From a virus: a DNA stretch of 34,302 nucleotides. This document shows, piece by piece, positions 6,680-15,826 of this stretch (positions are counted from its first letter, which is position 1; the number at the start of each line of letters is the position of its first letter). A program made the translations under genes and the position numbers. The notes under the pieces were generated by a model. It was not told the DNA's origin. It made no database searches and saw only the letters and a list, made by a program, of their open reading frames with translations. The stretch is from the IMG/VR virus record IMGVR_UViG_3300011114_000953, positions 1-34,302 of that record; one strand, 5' to 3'.

Positions 6680-9228
6680 CAGCGGCTCCACGGGTATGCA
6701 AAAATATCGTTTGCGTCGACCAGACCCATGGTGTCAGCCTGGAACGCGTCCCAGCATTCCTCCATGTCTTCCACACTGCCTGAGAAAACATTGAGGCCAG
6801 TGGCAGCTTGCATGATGATGATGTCTCCTGCAATGGCTGTGTCAAAGCCAGCACCGCTGAACTGAAGATTCGTGCTTCCAACGTTGACGAGTCGTTCTGT
6901 GAGACCATAAGGCGTCCCGTACTGGTCGTACAGCTCGCACCAGTAGTTCTTTGGAACGCCGCTTACGATGCGCTGCAGCGTCTGGTCAAACGCTTCAGGG
7001 TCAGAGGCCGGAGCGTTGAGCTGCGCCAGAGGAGCAGGAAGCGTGAACGCGTTGTCTTCAATGGTGATGACACCTGTCGACGCAACAGCGACAACGCGTG
7101 CGCTCACAGACACCAGCGACACACGGTTGGCTGCATACAGGTAGCCGGGCAGGAACAGCGTGTAGGAGCTCGTCGGAGTCTGCCAGCTGCGCGTTGCCTT
7201 CAAAACGATGCCGGTCGCATTAGCCACGCCCATCGACCCTTCGCCGTTAGGAATAAACAAACTAGTGAAGGCCACGTACTCTCCGATGGCGAGCTGCTTC
7301 GTTTCGTTCCGCAGCGTCACCTCAATGATGCCAGCAGCCTGCGAGTAACGCAGGACCATGTCCGTTCCGTTCTGGAACGCGAAACTCTGGATGGTTCCAG
7401 CCTGGTAATCTGTCCCCTGCTGCATCATGCTTCCGACAGTCACAATCTTTCCAGCCCCCGTGATGATGCGCTCCAAATTTGCAATCGGGTTTTTTGTCAT
7501 TGACAGGTTGTCTGCCGTGATGACGGCTGGGTACTCCACTGTCACGGACTGGATGCTGTTCGCTCTGTCGAAGCTAAGTCCGACCTTCGGTTCCGCGAAG
7601 TGAGAGTCGTTTATCGAAGTAGGAAAGGGGTTCGCACAAGCCCACCGGCCGAAGGTGATGCGACCTTTGTCGTAAACCATGAAGAGACCAAGGTTCTTCA
7701 TAATGTTGTCCAGGACCTCTCCAATGGTTTTAGGACCATCCGGCTTCACTGGAAGGATGAAAATATTTGACTCAGTAGTTGAAGTGATTGGGTTCCACAT
7801 CTGGCACAGCGGAATGTCGCGAAGCATCTGATCTGTGCTGAACGCTGCGTTCAATGAACCCAAATCAATGATTTGCAGATAGTCTGTCAATGGGAACGGA
7901 ATCCATGCAGCCATGCCCCATGCCCGGACGCCAGATGCTCCAGTAAAGTCGCCGTTGTATGTGCCGAAGATAAGGTCAATGATTGCAATTTGAAAGTCCT
8001 GCGCGCTGAATGCAATCTGAGCTGTAAACGCAGGGTCAATTTGCAAACTAATAGGCGTTACTATTCCATCGCGTCGTGCGCGACGTAGGTCCGATATACT
8101 GCCTTCTGTCAGTGCAATGTCTAGTTCGTCATCGTCGTTGTATTGGCGATAGTACCCGTCGTTGAACACCAGACTAAACCCGTTGGCGCGCATGTTATCT
8201 AGTTCAGGGTCAATCGGCGTTGCAGAGACAGTGATTACATTGCTATCTTCAATCTCAATGATGCCACTGACTCCGCCATACGGTCCGCTGCGAATCTGCA
8301 TCGCCCCGAACCGCGTGTCGTACGGGTTAGTCGTGTCCTCAAAGATTGGACCGGTCATGGATAGATTTGGGTAAACCTTCATGAATCCGCTAAAAAAACG
8401 ATTGCTATATTGTTGCTGTATCGCTTCTGAAAAATCGCTTCGACTCTTATAACCCGGAACAACATAAACGCTCAAACCAGACGACGACGGTGCCCACGGC
8501 GCGTTCTTTATGACGCCCATCAGCGACATGCATTCCACCGCAATCTGGTTCTCTGTCCCGGCCGAGGTCTGCAGACTCACACGCGAAACCACGCCACGGA
8601 AGACAACCGTTTCCGCAGCTGGAGACACAGCGTCTATGTCCACCGTGGAGATGGTCACGGCCTGCTGCTCAGCTCCGCCTGTCGGGTACTCGTTCCCCTG
8701 CCAGTAGGACGCATACAGCGTGGAACCTACCGCCTCTCCGCCGATAGTGCGCACAGGAATCGGCTGCGGCACAGACCCATAAGCCATCACCGCTTGGATT
8801 TCTCCAGGAATCAAACCATCCGAGGCTAACACCCCGTACGCAGCTCCATTGATGCGGATGATGTTTCCGTCTGCAATGGTGGATGCGTCAGTCACCTTTA
8901 TCGTCGGAGTCGGGTTAGGCGTAACATACGCGGTCGTCTGGATGCTCTGGTTATTTACGCCGCGAACCTCCGTAGCTCCACGCGACATCAGCACTGACAG
9001 CGTCTGCGTGTTAGCTAGGATACTGAAGGTCGTCGTCGGGTCCGAACCCATCGACGAGAAAATGCCTATCTCCGACGACATCTGCGTTGTGAGCTCTGTG
9101 ACCACCCCTTCAATCGCTGTGGATTGGAGGTACGACAACGGCCGGCTGGTCAGCGTCAGCGGCTCAAATTTGTCACCTTGAAACCCGATGCCGCTGATTC
9201 GAACGATGATGACGCGGTCAGAGGTCAT
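6679..9228 (-). CDS. Large tail-tip protein, candidate tail hub
   Basis: An 849-residue, mostly beta-structured protein, the largest in the tail module after the portal fusion. It sits two genes after the tape measure, where siphophages encode baseplate hub or central tail-tip proteins. A segment near residues 490-530 (DNIMKNLGLFMVYDKGRITF) resembles hub-type folds in style only. There is no peptidase or lysozyme motif. Its ATG overlaps the upstream stop by one base (TAATG), and its stop overlaps the next gene (TGATG), so the tail-tip genes appear translated in series. Homology to lambda gpJ or T4 gp27 would need structure comparison. Confidence 0.65.
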   Translation of the reverse strand: MTSDRVIIVRISGIGFQGDKFEPLTLTSRPLSYLQSTAIEGVVTELTTQMSSEIGIFSSMGSDPTTTFSILANTQTLSVLMSRGATEVRGVNNQSIQTTAYVTPNPTPTIKVTDASTIADGNIIRINGAAYGVLASDGLIPGEIQAVMAYGSVPQPIPVRTIGGEAVGSTLYASYWQGNEYPTGGAEQQAVTISTVDIDAVSPAAETVVFRGVVSRVSLQTSAGTENQIAVECMSLMGVIKNAPWAPSSSGLSVYVVPGYKSRSDFSEAIQQQYSNRFFSGFMKVYPNLSMTGPIFEDTTNPYDTRFGAMQIRSGPYGGVSGIIEIEDSNVITVSATPIDPELDNMRANGFSLVFNDGYYRQYNDDDELDIALTEGSISDLRRARRDGIVTPISLQIDPAFTAQIAFSAQDFQIAIIDLIFGTYNGDFTGASGVRAWGMAAWIPFPLTDYLQIIDLGSLNAAFSTDQMLRDIPLCQMWNPITSTTESNIFILPVKPDGPKTIGEVLDNIMKNLGLFMVYDKGRITFGRWACANPFPTSINDSHFAEPKVGLSFDRANSIQSVTVEYPAVITADNLSMTKNPIANLERIITGAGKIVTVGSMMQQGTDYQAGTIQSFAFQNGTDMVLRYSQAAGIIEVTLRNETKQLAIGEYVAFTSLFIPNGEGSMGVANATGIVLKATRSWQTPTSSYTLFLPGYLYAANRVSLVSVSARVVAVASTGVITIEDNAFTLPAPLAQLNAPASDPEAFDQTLQRIVSGVPKNYWCELYDQYGTPYGLTERLVNVGSTNLQFSGAGFDTAIAGDIIIMQAATGLNVFSGSVEDMEECWDAFQADTMGLVDANDIFAYPWSR

Positions 9229-10097
9229 TAGGTCTCTCCACGGAAGAAGATGCCAGTCGCACTCCAGAGCCGCGGTGCATCATCCGCCTGGAGGAAGTCC
9301 GCCGCTGCAGACTTTGAAGAGATGCCCGGCATCCTCGCAATTAGGTAGTCCTCATTTGTGAATCCGGCAGCCGTCGCAGCCTGCTCATAAACATGGAAGG
9401 TCACGCCCGTCGCGGCAGCTGCAAGCATCTTCTCAAAGATGTTGTTTGGGTCGCCAACCAGACGGCCAGCCTTCGTCGCATAAATCGACTGCGACGCGTA
9501 CCAAGTGAACGCGTTTGCCACCGGGAACAGCGTGGAGCGGACCTCTATGTCTGCCACCTGTCCCCAGTTCACGACATCGGTGGACAGGCCTGACATCTCC
9601 GATGAGCTGGCTGCGGCGCGCTGCTTCGTCGTCCGCGTCACGTCGCCAGACACACCAGAAGGTGCCCACACGCCACCTACATTGAAGGTCGTGGTCGTCT
9701 GAACGCTGCCGCTTCCAATGCTGACCGTCGTTGACGCGAAGCCGTACACCGCCGCGTCTGCAATACTCCCAAACACCAGCGTGATTGCCGATGCCGACGC
9801 CGTCGTTAGCGTCATCGTCAAAGGTGACAACGAAGGGCCGGTAGTATCTGTGAAGTTGAAGGATGCAACAGCCACGATGCCGAGCGAAACAGGCGGAGGC
9901 CCGACTGTCACAGCCGCCGTTATCTGCGCCGCCAGGTAATAGGCCACCGTGTTAGTCGCAGCAGGGTAGGGTGCTATCAGCGACGACACGCCGAAGCCAA
10001 ATTTGCCGTTCACTGCAGGCACGGACGCCGTTCCAATCGCGTTCGTTACTGTGAACCCAGGAGCTGTCACCTGCCATGCGACTAACGGGAAGTTCAT
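9228..10097 (-). CDS. Distal tail-like protein
   Basis: A 289-residue protein rich in Ala, Thr, Val and Ser, probably beta-structured. The start at ATG 10097 is chosen because GGAG lies seven bases upstream; a TTG start four codons earlier would overlap the ribosome site. It follows the tape measure gene by one base and abuts the large tail-tip protein, the usual place for a distal tail or tail-tip adaptor. The middle contains a low-complexity Thr/Ser run (about 130-160). No family signature is recognisable by eye. Confidence 0.6.
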   Translation of the reverse strand: MNFPLVAWQVTAPGFTVTNAIGTASVPAVNGKFGFGVSSLIAPYPAATNTVAYYLAAQITAAVTVGPPPVSLGIVAVASFNFTDTTGPSLSPLTMTLTTASASAITLVFGSIADAAVYGFASTTVSIGSGSVQTTTTFNVGGVWAPSGVSGDVTRTTKQRAAASSSEMSGLSTDVVNWGQVADIEVRSTLFPVANAFTWYASQSIYATKAGRLVGDPNNIFEKMLAAAATGVTFHVYEQAATAAGFTNEDYLIARMPGISSKSAAADFLQADDAPRLWSATGIFFRGET

Positions 10098-10098
10098 C

Positions 10099-12099
10099 TT
10101 ATGCTCCAACTGGAACGAGGCCGCGACGCTGTGCAGACCTCTGCATCATCGCGAACTGTCTAGCGATACTCTCACCGTCTGCAAAGGCAGCATCCACGCG
10201 AAGGTTGAAGGCCGTGTTCACAGGACCTGCTGCAGGAGCTGCTGCCGCCGGTGTCGCTGTCGTCGCCTTCTTCCCTTCCGCTCCCAGATACGCTGCAGCC
10301 GTGTATGCTGCCACGCCTGCTGCAGCCATGGGTATCGCCATCGGATTGAACGCAGCCGCGTACATAGCGGCCTCTACCATCGCTTTATCTCCAAGCGCGC
10401 TAATCTGCGCACCCAGCGCCTTCTTCGCCAGCTTCTCTGCAACCTTCGACGCCTTCTCCCCGGCTGCGAGCTGGGCGCCTGCAAGCTTCCCGTACTCCTG
10501 AAAGCCGGCCGTGAGTTCGTCCACCTTCTCTTTATGCGCGGCCTTCTCCTTCGAGGACTGGGCATCGGTAAATTGCGCTGCGGTCTGCGCTAGGTTGAAG
10601 TTCAAGTCTCCAAGCTCAATCGCGCGGGCCCGGGCTGCGTCAAACTCCGCCTGGTCAGCTGCCGCCTTTGCTGCTTTCGTCCCGTTGTACGCGTCAATCT
10701 CCGCAGTCGATGCTTGACCAAACATAGCAACTCGAGCGTCGTACTCTTCTTTCCTCAGCGCAACGTCCGCTGCAACCTTTGCTTTCGCAGCTTCTGCCTT
10801 CTTTTCCTCTTCAGCAATGTACTGTTCTGGAGTCTGCGTCAGATTGAAGGTCAGGTCTGCGGTCTCAATCGCGAGCGCTCGCGCTGCGTTGAACTGCTCT
10901 TGAGCAATCGCTTTTTTCGTTTCTGCGGCTGCTTTATACTTTTCGATTTCAGCGTCAGTCGCTTGACCAAACATGGCGACGCGAGCCTCGAGAGCTGCCT
11001 TATCCTTCGCCTCTTGAACCAAACGAGCAGCTTCTTTCTCCGCCGCTTCACGAGCTTCTTTCTCCTTGGCTGTCTCGCCGCCGCCGGTCCTAGTCGGCTT
11101 AGGCTCTTCGAAAGAAGTAACTCCGCTTTCGATGTCCTGGCGCTGGCGCTCTAACTCTTGAAGGCCAAGTTTTACCTTCTCCTTCATCGCATCTTGACCC
11201 TTCATCTCTTCTGCAATGCGAGCTACCGCTTCAGCCCTAGCAGAATCTCTTGCTTTATTAACCCGGGCATCAGCTGCAGTTCTAAACGCTACTTCATAAC
11301 TGTCGTCCATCGCTGCGCGTTCTGCAGCTTCAGCGCGGTCTGCTGCAAGATTGCCAGCTGTCTGCAAGCGAACAAACTCAAGAGCCTCTGCCTGCTTGAC
11401 TATCGACATCAACCCCGTGGCCTGCGTCTTCAAATCAAAGAGAGCAATATCCTTCTTTGTTCCCAACAGCCGGACTAGCACGCCTTCAATGTTATCGTAT
11501 GCTGTGTTCAGCGCTGCGACTGAAGTAGCCGTTGCGTCCGTGGCTTTGACCGCTTCACGCTCTGCCTTTGCTAACTCTTTCTGCTCGTCCGTTGCATCGC
11601 CAGTGTGTTCTGCGAGATAACGGATAGCTTCAGCTACAAATCTGATTGGTGCAAGTAATCCATTTATTACAAATGTCGCCATTTGGACGACTGGAATTAT
11701 TGCATCCATCGCCTCTTGCATGTCGTCAGTGCCCATGATGGCCGTGAAGAGCTGACCTTGAAGCTCATTCAGCGCTTTATCTAGGTCCGCCATGGCCTGC
11801 TGACCGGCCGCGCCCTGCGTCGATGCAAACGCGCTCATTGAGCCGGAGAAGGCACTTAGTGCCGTACTAGCGCCACCAAACGCGATGCCTACTGCTCCAA
11901 TCGCTTTGATTGCAGTCCCGCCTCCAATTTTATTGACCATCGCCCCAGCAGCTTTGTCAGCTTCGGATGCAACGTCTTTGAACTGCTTTGATAGAGACTT
12001 TCCTCCGCCTTCTAGTCCAAGCATCTCCTTCTTTGCATCGCCAATGGCTTTGACCAGGCTGCTGCTGTCGCCTTCAAGTGTGACTACTGCCTTCGCCAT
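10099..12099 (-). CDS. Tape measure protein with internal duplication
   Basis: A 666-residue, almost wholly helical, Ala/Lys/Glu-rich protein that should set tail length and occupy the tail tube lumen. Residues 60-160 contain Gly/Ala-rich hydrophobic helices, including GLLAPIRFVAEAI, and another hydrophobic stretch lies at 575-605; such segments are common in tape measures. Residues about 341-560 are charged coiled coil. Two repeats begin at residues 372 and 455 (ARVAMFGQA..AEI..Y), an 83-residue period. The gene follows the frameshifted chaperone pair, the canonical order. The ribosome site is AAGGTG. Confidence 0.88.
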   Translation of the reverse strand: MAKAVVTLEGDSSSLVKAIGDAKKEMLGLEGGGKSLSKQFKDVASEADKAAGAMVNKIGGGTAIKAIGAVGIAFGGASTALSAFSGSMSAFASTQGAAGQQAMADLDKALNELQGQLFTAIMGTDDMQEAMDAIIPVVQMATFVINGLLAPIRFVAEAIRYLAEHTGDATDEQKELAKAEREAVKATDATATSVAALNTAYDNIEGVLVRLLGTKKDIALFDLKTQATGLMSIVKQAEALEFVRLQTAGNLAADRAEAAERAAMDDSYEVAFRTAADARVNKARDSARAEAVARIAEEMKGQDAMKEKVKLGLQELERQRQDIESGVTSFEEPKPTRTGGGETAKEKEAREAAEKEAARLVQEAKDKAALEARVAMFGQATDAEIEKYKAAAETKKAIAQEQFNAARALAIETADLTFNLTQTPEQYIAEEEKKAEAAKAKVAADVALRKEEYDARVAMFGQASTAEIDAYNGTKAAKAAADQAEFDAARARAIELGDLNFNLAQTAAQFTDAQSSKEKAAHKEKVDELTAGFQEYGKLAGAQLAAGEKASKVAEKLAKKALGAQISALGDKAMVEAAMYAAAFNPMAIPMAAAGVAAYTAAAYLGAEGKKATTATPAAAAPAAGPVNTAFNLRVDAAFADGESIARQFAMMQRSAQRRGLVPVGA
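10488..10986 (-). repeat. Two 249-bp in-frame repeats inside the tape measure gene
   Basis: Codons 372-454 and 455-537 are diverged copies. Shared landmarks include ARVAMFGQA, AEI(E/D).Y, F(N/D)AARA, and DL(T/N)FNL.QT. The second copy fades after about 60 residues. The period of 83 residues is 249 bp, starting at about 10986 and 10737. Confidence 0.8.
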
Positions 12100-12101
12100 G
12101 G

Positions 12102-12826
12102 CTACACCTTCTTCTGAGTAAACAGCTCCGCCATGCGCGTTGCAGCCTTAGTCTTATGCTCGTCGTAATTCTTCTGACCCTCTTCGACCTCGTACTGAAC
12201 GAACTCTGCCAGCTCGAGCTGCGCATGCGTTACCTGCTCCAGCGTAATGACTGGAGCGCCGCGCGCAATCCACTTCGACATCTTCAGTGCGCTCCAGAAG
12301 CCCGCAGGCTCCATCAGAAGCACAGGGCACGTCACAGGCAGTGGCTCCTTATACTCAAAGTCCAGACCCTGCCTGTAACCCATCGTGCAGCCTCTCTGAT
12401 GACGAATCGCGTCAGGACACTCCCAGCAGCGGTTCCGATGTGATGTTATCAGCCGGGCGAAGTCTCGCCATTCGACCCGGCTGAAGTTTTTGGGTAACCC
12501 ACCGTCGCGACCGCAGAGGCAATACTAGAAACATCCGTCCACGGAATCCGACCAATCCACGCGGACCGCTCCTTCTCCGAACCTGCCTTCGGAAAGGCCG
12601 GCTCAAAGTTCTCACTGTCCAGGACGCACGCAGTCAGAAGATTGATGTGAGTCTGGATGATGCGCTCCAGCGCTTCGAAGTCTGCCTTCATCGCCTCCCG
12701 ATGTTTATCCACGGCTGCGAAGTATCGCACGCCTTCCATGGCATTCGGTTCACGGACCAGAAGACGCGCTTCCACGCCTTTGACGGTTACTGTTATCCAC
12801 TCACTTTCAACGAACTGAACTGACAT
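12102..12826 (-). CDS. Tail assembly chaperone, -1 frameshift fusion product (G-T type)
   Basis: A 241-residue product expected when ribosomes slip -1 at C CCA AAA (12494-12488). It carries residues 1-113 of the short chaperone (12449-12826), then 128 residues in the -1 frame. I translated that frame by hand; it is open from the slip site through the ATG at 12383 to the stop at 12102, beginning N-F-S-R-V-E-W-R-D-F-A-R. Tail chaperones of siphophages, as in lambda G/GT, lie exactly here between major tail and tape measure genes and use -1 slippage to make the long form, which recruits tube protein to the tape measure. The unfused 93-residue reading from 12383 is less likely to be used alone. 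Confidence 0.88.
12449..12826 (-). CDS. Tail assembly chaperone, short form (G type)
   Basis: A 125-residue protein made without frameshifting, starting at ATG 12826 after GGAGGG. The N-terminal region is beta-like (SEWITVTVKGVEARLLVRE), followed by helices. It ends about a dozen codons past the slippery site. Its role is inferred from gene order and the frameshift: it should coat the tape measure during tail assembly and be absent from the virion. It corresponds to lambda gpG in function, without recognisable sequence identity. Confidence 0.85.
   Translation of the reverse strand: MSVQFVESEWITVTVKGVEARLLVREPNAMEGVRYFAAVDKHREAMKADFEALERIIQTHINLLTACVLDSENFEPAFPKAGSEKERSAWIGRIPWTDVSSIASAVATVGYPKTSAGSNGETSPG
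12488..12494 (-). promoter_or_regulatory. Programmed -1 ribosomal frameshift site (C CCA AAA)
   Basis: The minus-strand heptamer CCCAAAA is in the zero frame as C CCA AAA (Tyr-Pro-Lys codons), fitting the X XXY YYZ rule. A fifth A follows. The downstream -1 frame is open for 128 codons, ending just before the tape measure gene. No strong stimulatory stem-loop was worked out. Confidence 0.88.
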
Positions 12827-12863
12827 GTGCGCCCTCCGAAGTTTGGGCTGTTAGGGAATCTGG

Positions 12864-13964
12864 TTAGGTAGAAGTCATCAGGAAGGAGAGCAGCGTCGCG
12901 CTGCTGTCAGGAATCGCCTGCCACTTCAGAGCATTGCTGCGATAGCCGTTCGTCTCTCCACCGTTCTCCGGGAAGGCGACGTACTGCGGGTTGTTCAGCG
13001 TGATGGTCCAAGTCTGCGAAGCCGCAATCGTCATGACCAGAACGATGCTGGTGCCGATGGTGTTAGCCTGCGCCTGTGTCCAACTGGCCTGCAGCGTCTC
13101 ATTGAACTCCGCCAGCTCAATCTCCAGCGACGGCGATGCGTCCAGGCGGAAGAAGGAGATGCCGAACCCGTACTCCTTCCGGGTGTCGCCAACGTCGTTC
13201 AGAGTCCAGCCTGTGTCGATAGTGACCTTCGTCGCAGCATCCACAGCGCAGGTGATATCCGTGATGGTCAGAGCGCAGTTCACGCCGATGAGAGGCGCTT
13301 CCGTCGACGGCGACGGGTACGAAGGCTGCTGGTTAGTGCTGTTTGTCACAGGACGCCACGAACCTTTGATGGTCCAGTCAATCATAACGCGCTGGCCGTA
13401 TTCCCACGAAATCTTCGGAAGAGCCACGCAATCAAAGGCCTCGTAACGCTTTCCGCCCGTCTCTTCGTACACCATGCTGAACGGCTGAACCGCGTATGCA
13501 ACAGAATTATCAGCAGGAGGAGTTGCAGTGTTTGTTCTAACTGCCTTCGGCTCAAAGAACGGCTGCACTTCCATCAGCGTGTCGTTCGAAGCGCCATCGT
13601 CAGAGATTGCCCACGGCGACGCAAGCCACAGCGCTGCGAGCTGCGTCTGGTTTGCAAGCGTGATGTCAAAGGCCTCATTGAATAGCCAGAAGAATTCAGT
13701 CTGAAGCGTGATGTCCCATCCGAGGCCACCCGTCCGGCTCGAGGTATTGCCAGCCCACGGAGTGAAGACCTCCTTCCGGTCGATGATGCCAGCGCCGCGA
13801 ACTGCGAACTTCGGAGCTCCGATGCAGCGAATGGCTCGCGTGCCAGTGTAGGTTACCGGAGAGGTAACAGGGAAGACCTCGCAGGGGTCAACCCATGTAC
13901 CCAGCGCGGCCTGCGTGCGGATGAATACTGCGCTTTGGTTACTAGCTAGAAGAGCGGTCGTCAT
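12864..13964 (-). CDS. Major tail (tube) protein
   Basis: A 366-residue beta-rich protein, immediately upstream of the tail chaperones, the standard place for the tail tube subunit. It has the composition of structural proteins (Thr, Ala, Asn, Ser and Trp throughout), and the C-terminal part (about 230-366) has strand-like repeats that could form an added surface domain. The ATG follows AGGA. The upstream gene stops three bases earlier. The call rests on gene order, size and composition. Confidence 0.72.
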   Translation of the reverse strand: MTTALLASNQSAVFIRTQAALGTWVDPCEVFPVTSPVTYTGTRAIRCIGAPKFAVRGAGIIDRKEVFTPWAGNTSSRTGGLGWDITLQTEFFWLFNEAFDITLANQTQLAALWLASPWAISDDGASNDTLMEVQPFFEPKAVRTNTATPPADNSVAYAVQPFSMVYEETGGKRYEAFDCVALPKISWEYGQRVMIDWTIKGSWRPVTNSTNQQPSYPSPSTEAPLIGVNCALTITDITCAVDAATKVTIDTGWTLNDVGDTRKEYGFGISFFRLDASPSLEIELAEFNETLQASWTQAQANTIGTSIVLVMTIAASQTWTITLNNPQYVAFPENGGETNGYRSNALKWQAIPDSSATLLSFLMTST

Positions 13965-13967
13965 GGT

Positions 13968-14603
13968 TTATCCTGCAAGAGAGCGACGCTGGTACACCTG
14001 AATGGATGCCCTGACCGTCTGTTGAATGAGAGATTGTCCCGTGTCGTCCATGCCGACGACGAAGTCCTGCGGCGCGACTCCAGTATAGGGCGACGCGTTG
14101 TAGATGCCTGTCCCCTGCCAGCCCGGTGTGCTTCCGTTACGCAGGTCCAGGTTGATGAACCCGTACGTCGCAGAACACAGAATCATTACGATGCCTTCCA
14201 CGTATGCACGCAGAGCCGTCTCATACACCTCTGCCGTGAACTCTATGGCAGGGTCGCCGGGAGAAGCAGACACCAGTGGCTGCGCGACTCCAAACCCGTC
14301 GTAATAGCCCCAATCTGAACAGACAGTAATCTGCAGCTCATGCAGCTGGTCCATCGCTCCAAGCGCGTCAGTGATGTTGGCGCTCGAGGATGCAACAGAC
14401 AGACCAATTGCCGGCTGCGACTCTGCCGTGAACAGCGTCCGAAGAGACGTGAACACATTCGCAGACACAGGTGCCGGCAGGTTCGGAGCGCCCATCGCCT
14501 TCTGCCATGCAGCAGTGCAGACAGCAGACCAGTTCGCCAGCACCAAAGCCTTCGCCTGGTCTGCCACAATCTGCGGCCCATATGCTGTGCTGGGAATCGT
14601 CAT
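13968..14603 (-). CDS. Tail terminator / neck-type protein
   Basis: A 211-residue protein between a gpG-like neck protein and the major tail protein, where siphophages encode the tail terminator that caps the tube. It has an N-terminal Ala-rich helical segment and a longer mixed C-terminal part, with no catalytic motif. Its ATG overlaps the upstream stop (ATGA). Functional assignment comes from synteny; a sequence family cannot be named. Confidence 0.6.
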   Translation of the reverse strand: MTIPSTAYGPQIVADQAKALVLANWSAVCTAAWQKAMGAPNLPAPVSANVFTSLRTLFTAESQPAIGLSVASSSANITDALGAMDQLHELQITVCSDWGYYDGFGVAQPLVSASPGDPAIEFTAEVYETALRAYVEGIVMILCSATYGFINLDLRNGSTPGWQGTGIYNASPYTGVAPQDFVVGMDDTGQSLIQQTVRASIQVYQRRSLAG

Positions 14604-15256
14604 TTGAGGCCAATCCTTCCGCCGTTCAACTTGAAGTTAGCCGCGTACTGCGCATCCGTGATTCCGACCTTGCCGCCCATTGCTGCTGCAGTCTTTCCCA
14701 GACGGTCCCGGAGCTTGCCGATAAACGGGTCTCCGAACCGCGTCAACGGTCGCTTTGGAGTAAGAACCGTGACTGACTTAGTCTTATTCTTGCCAAACTT
14801 CCGCGTCCAGCCGCCTGTACCGTTGTCATGGTTCGACGCATACGACAGGCTTGTACCCAGTGTCACGATGTTTCCTTGGACCGTGTAGACATAGTTGGCA
14901 TTGCTCTGCACGCACATCGACGGGAACAGCCGCTCACGGCCTGCTGTCCTGCTCTGCGGAGTCTTTGACCAGCGAAGCACTGAACCCTGCTGCATCGGGC
15001 CGCCACCTAGCGCCCACCGCTTCACAGGCACGTAATACTTCTTCTCCATCGCGTTGTAGTTCGCCCACCGGGGACCCGTTGATGCGCCCTGCGACAGGAA
15101 CATGTCGATGCGTGAGTTAGCCCAATCATTCGATACGCCGTCGCTGTCAGTCTTACCGCCCCAGAAGGCAGACCAGTCCCCTGCGTTCCGGATTGCTACC
15201 TCGAGCACCTTCACGCCGTCGTTCGCATTGTTCGTCATCTTTATGAAGACGCTCAT
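14600..15256 (-). CDS. Neck protein, Mu gpG-like virion morphogenesis type
   Basis: A 218-residue protein. Its middle follows the pattern of Mu gpG/HK97 gp10-type head-tail connectors: a helix, an Arg-rich Leu-Arg-Trp-Ser segment, then a strand reading IVTLGTSLSYASNHDNGTGG, comparable to the VxIGTNxxYAxxHxxGG signature of that family. It probably joins the head connector to the tail terminator. The ATG shares a base with the upstream stop (TAATG), and the stop overlaps the next start (ATGA). It is longer than usual family members because of a C-terminal extension rich in Lys and Gly. Confidence 0.65.
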   Translation of the reverse strand: MSVFIKMTNNANDGVKVLEVAIRNAGDWSAFWGGKTDSDGVSNDWANSRIDMFLSQGASTGPRWANYNAMEKKYYVPVKRWALGGGPMQQGSVLRWSKTPQSRTAGRERLFPSMCVQSNANYVYTVQGNIVTLGTSLSYASNHDNGTGGWTRKFGKNKTKSVTVLTPKRPLTRFGDPFIGKLRDRLGKTAAAMGGKVGITDAQYAANFKLNGGRIGLK

Positions 15257-15741
15257 TACATCTTATCTACTGCAGCATTCACGGACAGACGAGAACCGCT
15301 GTTAAGCTGGTTGTTCGTCAGCGTCTGCTGGTAGTTCGCATTTGAACGAAGGATGTTAGGACTGAACAGGCCGTTAGGACGGGTCTTCGCCATGTCCTGG
15401 ACATGCACCCGCAGGCGGTCCCACTGCTGCTTCGCTTCATCGTCCAGGCGGTCTGCCATCGACTGGCTGTCCTGCTGCCGGCTGCGAAGAACCTGCGCCG
15501 CGAAACGAAGCAGGATGTACTTCTGGCAGTTCCGGTACATCGTCGCGCCAGAGTCAGCTGCGAGCGTCGTGATGCTTACACCCATGCCGATGAGGAACCC
15601 GCAGAGGTCCGCTGCATGGTCGTCAATGATGGCCTCTGCCTGCGTGTCAGTCGGCTGCGTCGTCGCGCTGAACGCGATGCGAGGCAGGTAACGGCCGATG
15701 TCCGCAGGAACCACACCAAAGGTTGAGTATTCGTTTGGCAT
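15256..15741 (-). CDS. Head-tail connector (adaptor) protein
   Basis: A 161-residue, mainly helical protein located between the major capsid and neck genes. The N-terminal portion has the small acidic, helical character of gp6-like connectors (AEAIIDDHAADLCGFLIGMGV, then LLRFAAQVLRSRQQ). It likely sits between the portal and neck proteins. The call is positional plus composition. It starts 93 bases after the capsid gene, past a strong hairpin. Confidence 0.65.
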   Translation of the reverse strand: MPNEYSTFGVVPADIGRYLPRIAFSATTQPTDTQAEAIIDDHAADLCGFLIGMGVSITTLAADSGATMYRNCQKYILLRFAAQVLRSRQQDSQSMADRLDDEAKQQWDRLRVHVQDMAKTRPNGLFSPNILRSNANYQQTLTNNQLNSGSRLSVNAAVDKM

Positions 15742-15801
15742 CTTGAACCTCTTTGCTGTGAAGAGACTGCAACCGGAGGGGTCAGAGCTGCAGCCTCATC
15801 A

Positions 15802-15826
15802 CAGCACCCGGCCGAAGCCGGAGCTG
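15802..15826 (-). other. Strong RNA hairpin after the capsid gene
   Basis: On the minus strand CAGC-U-CCGGC, loop UUCG, GCCGG-GU-GCUG forms a stem with a very stable UUCG tetraloop, in the 93-base gap after the capsid stop. No U-tract follows, so a terminator is unlikely. An mRNA processing or stabilising element, or a partial attenuator setting capsid versus connector levels, is more plausible. Confidence 0.6.

Noticed and set aside
6808-7503. 231-codon plus-strand frame opposite the tail-tip gene
   Set aside because: No ribosome site and no recognisable fold; lies inside a well-supported minus-strand gene.
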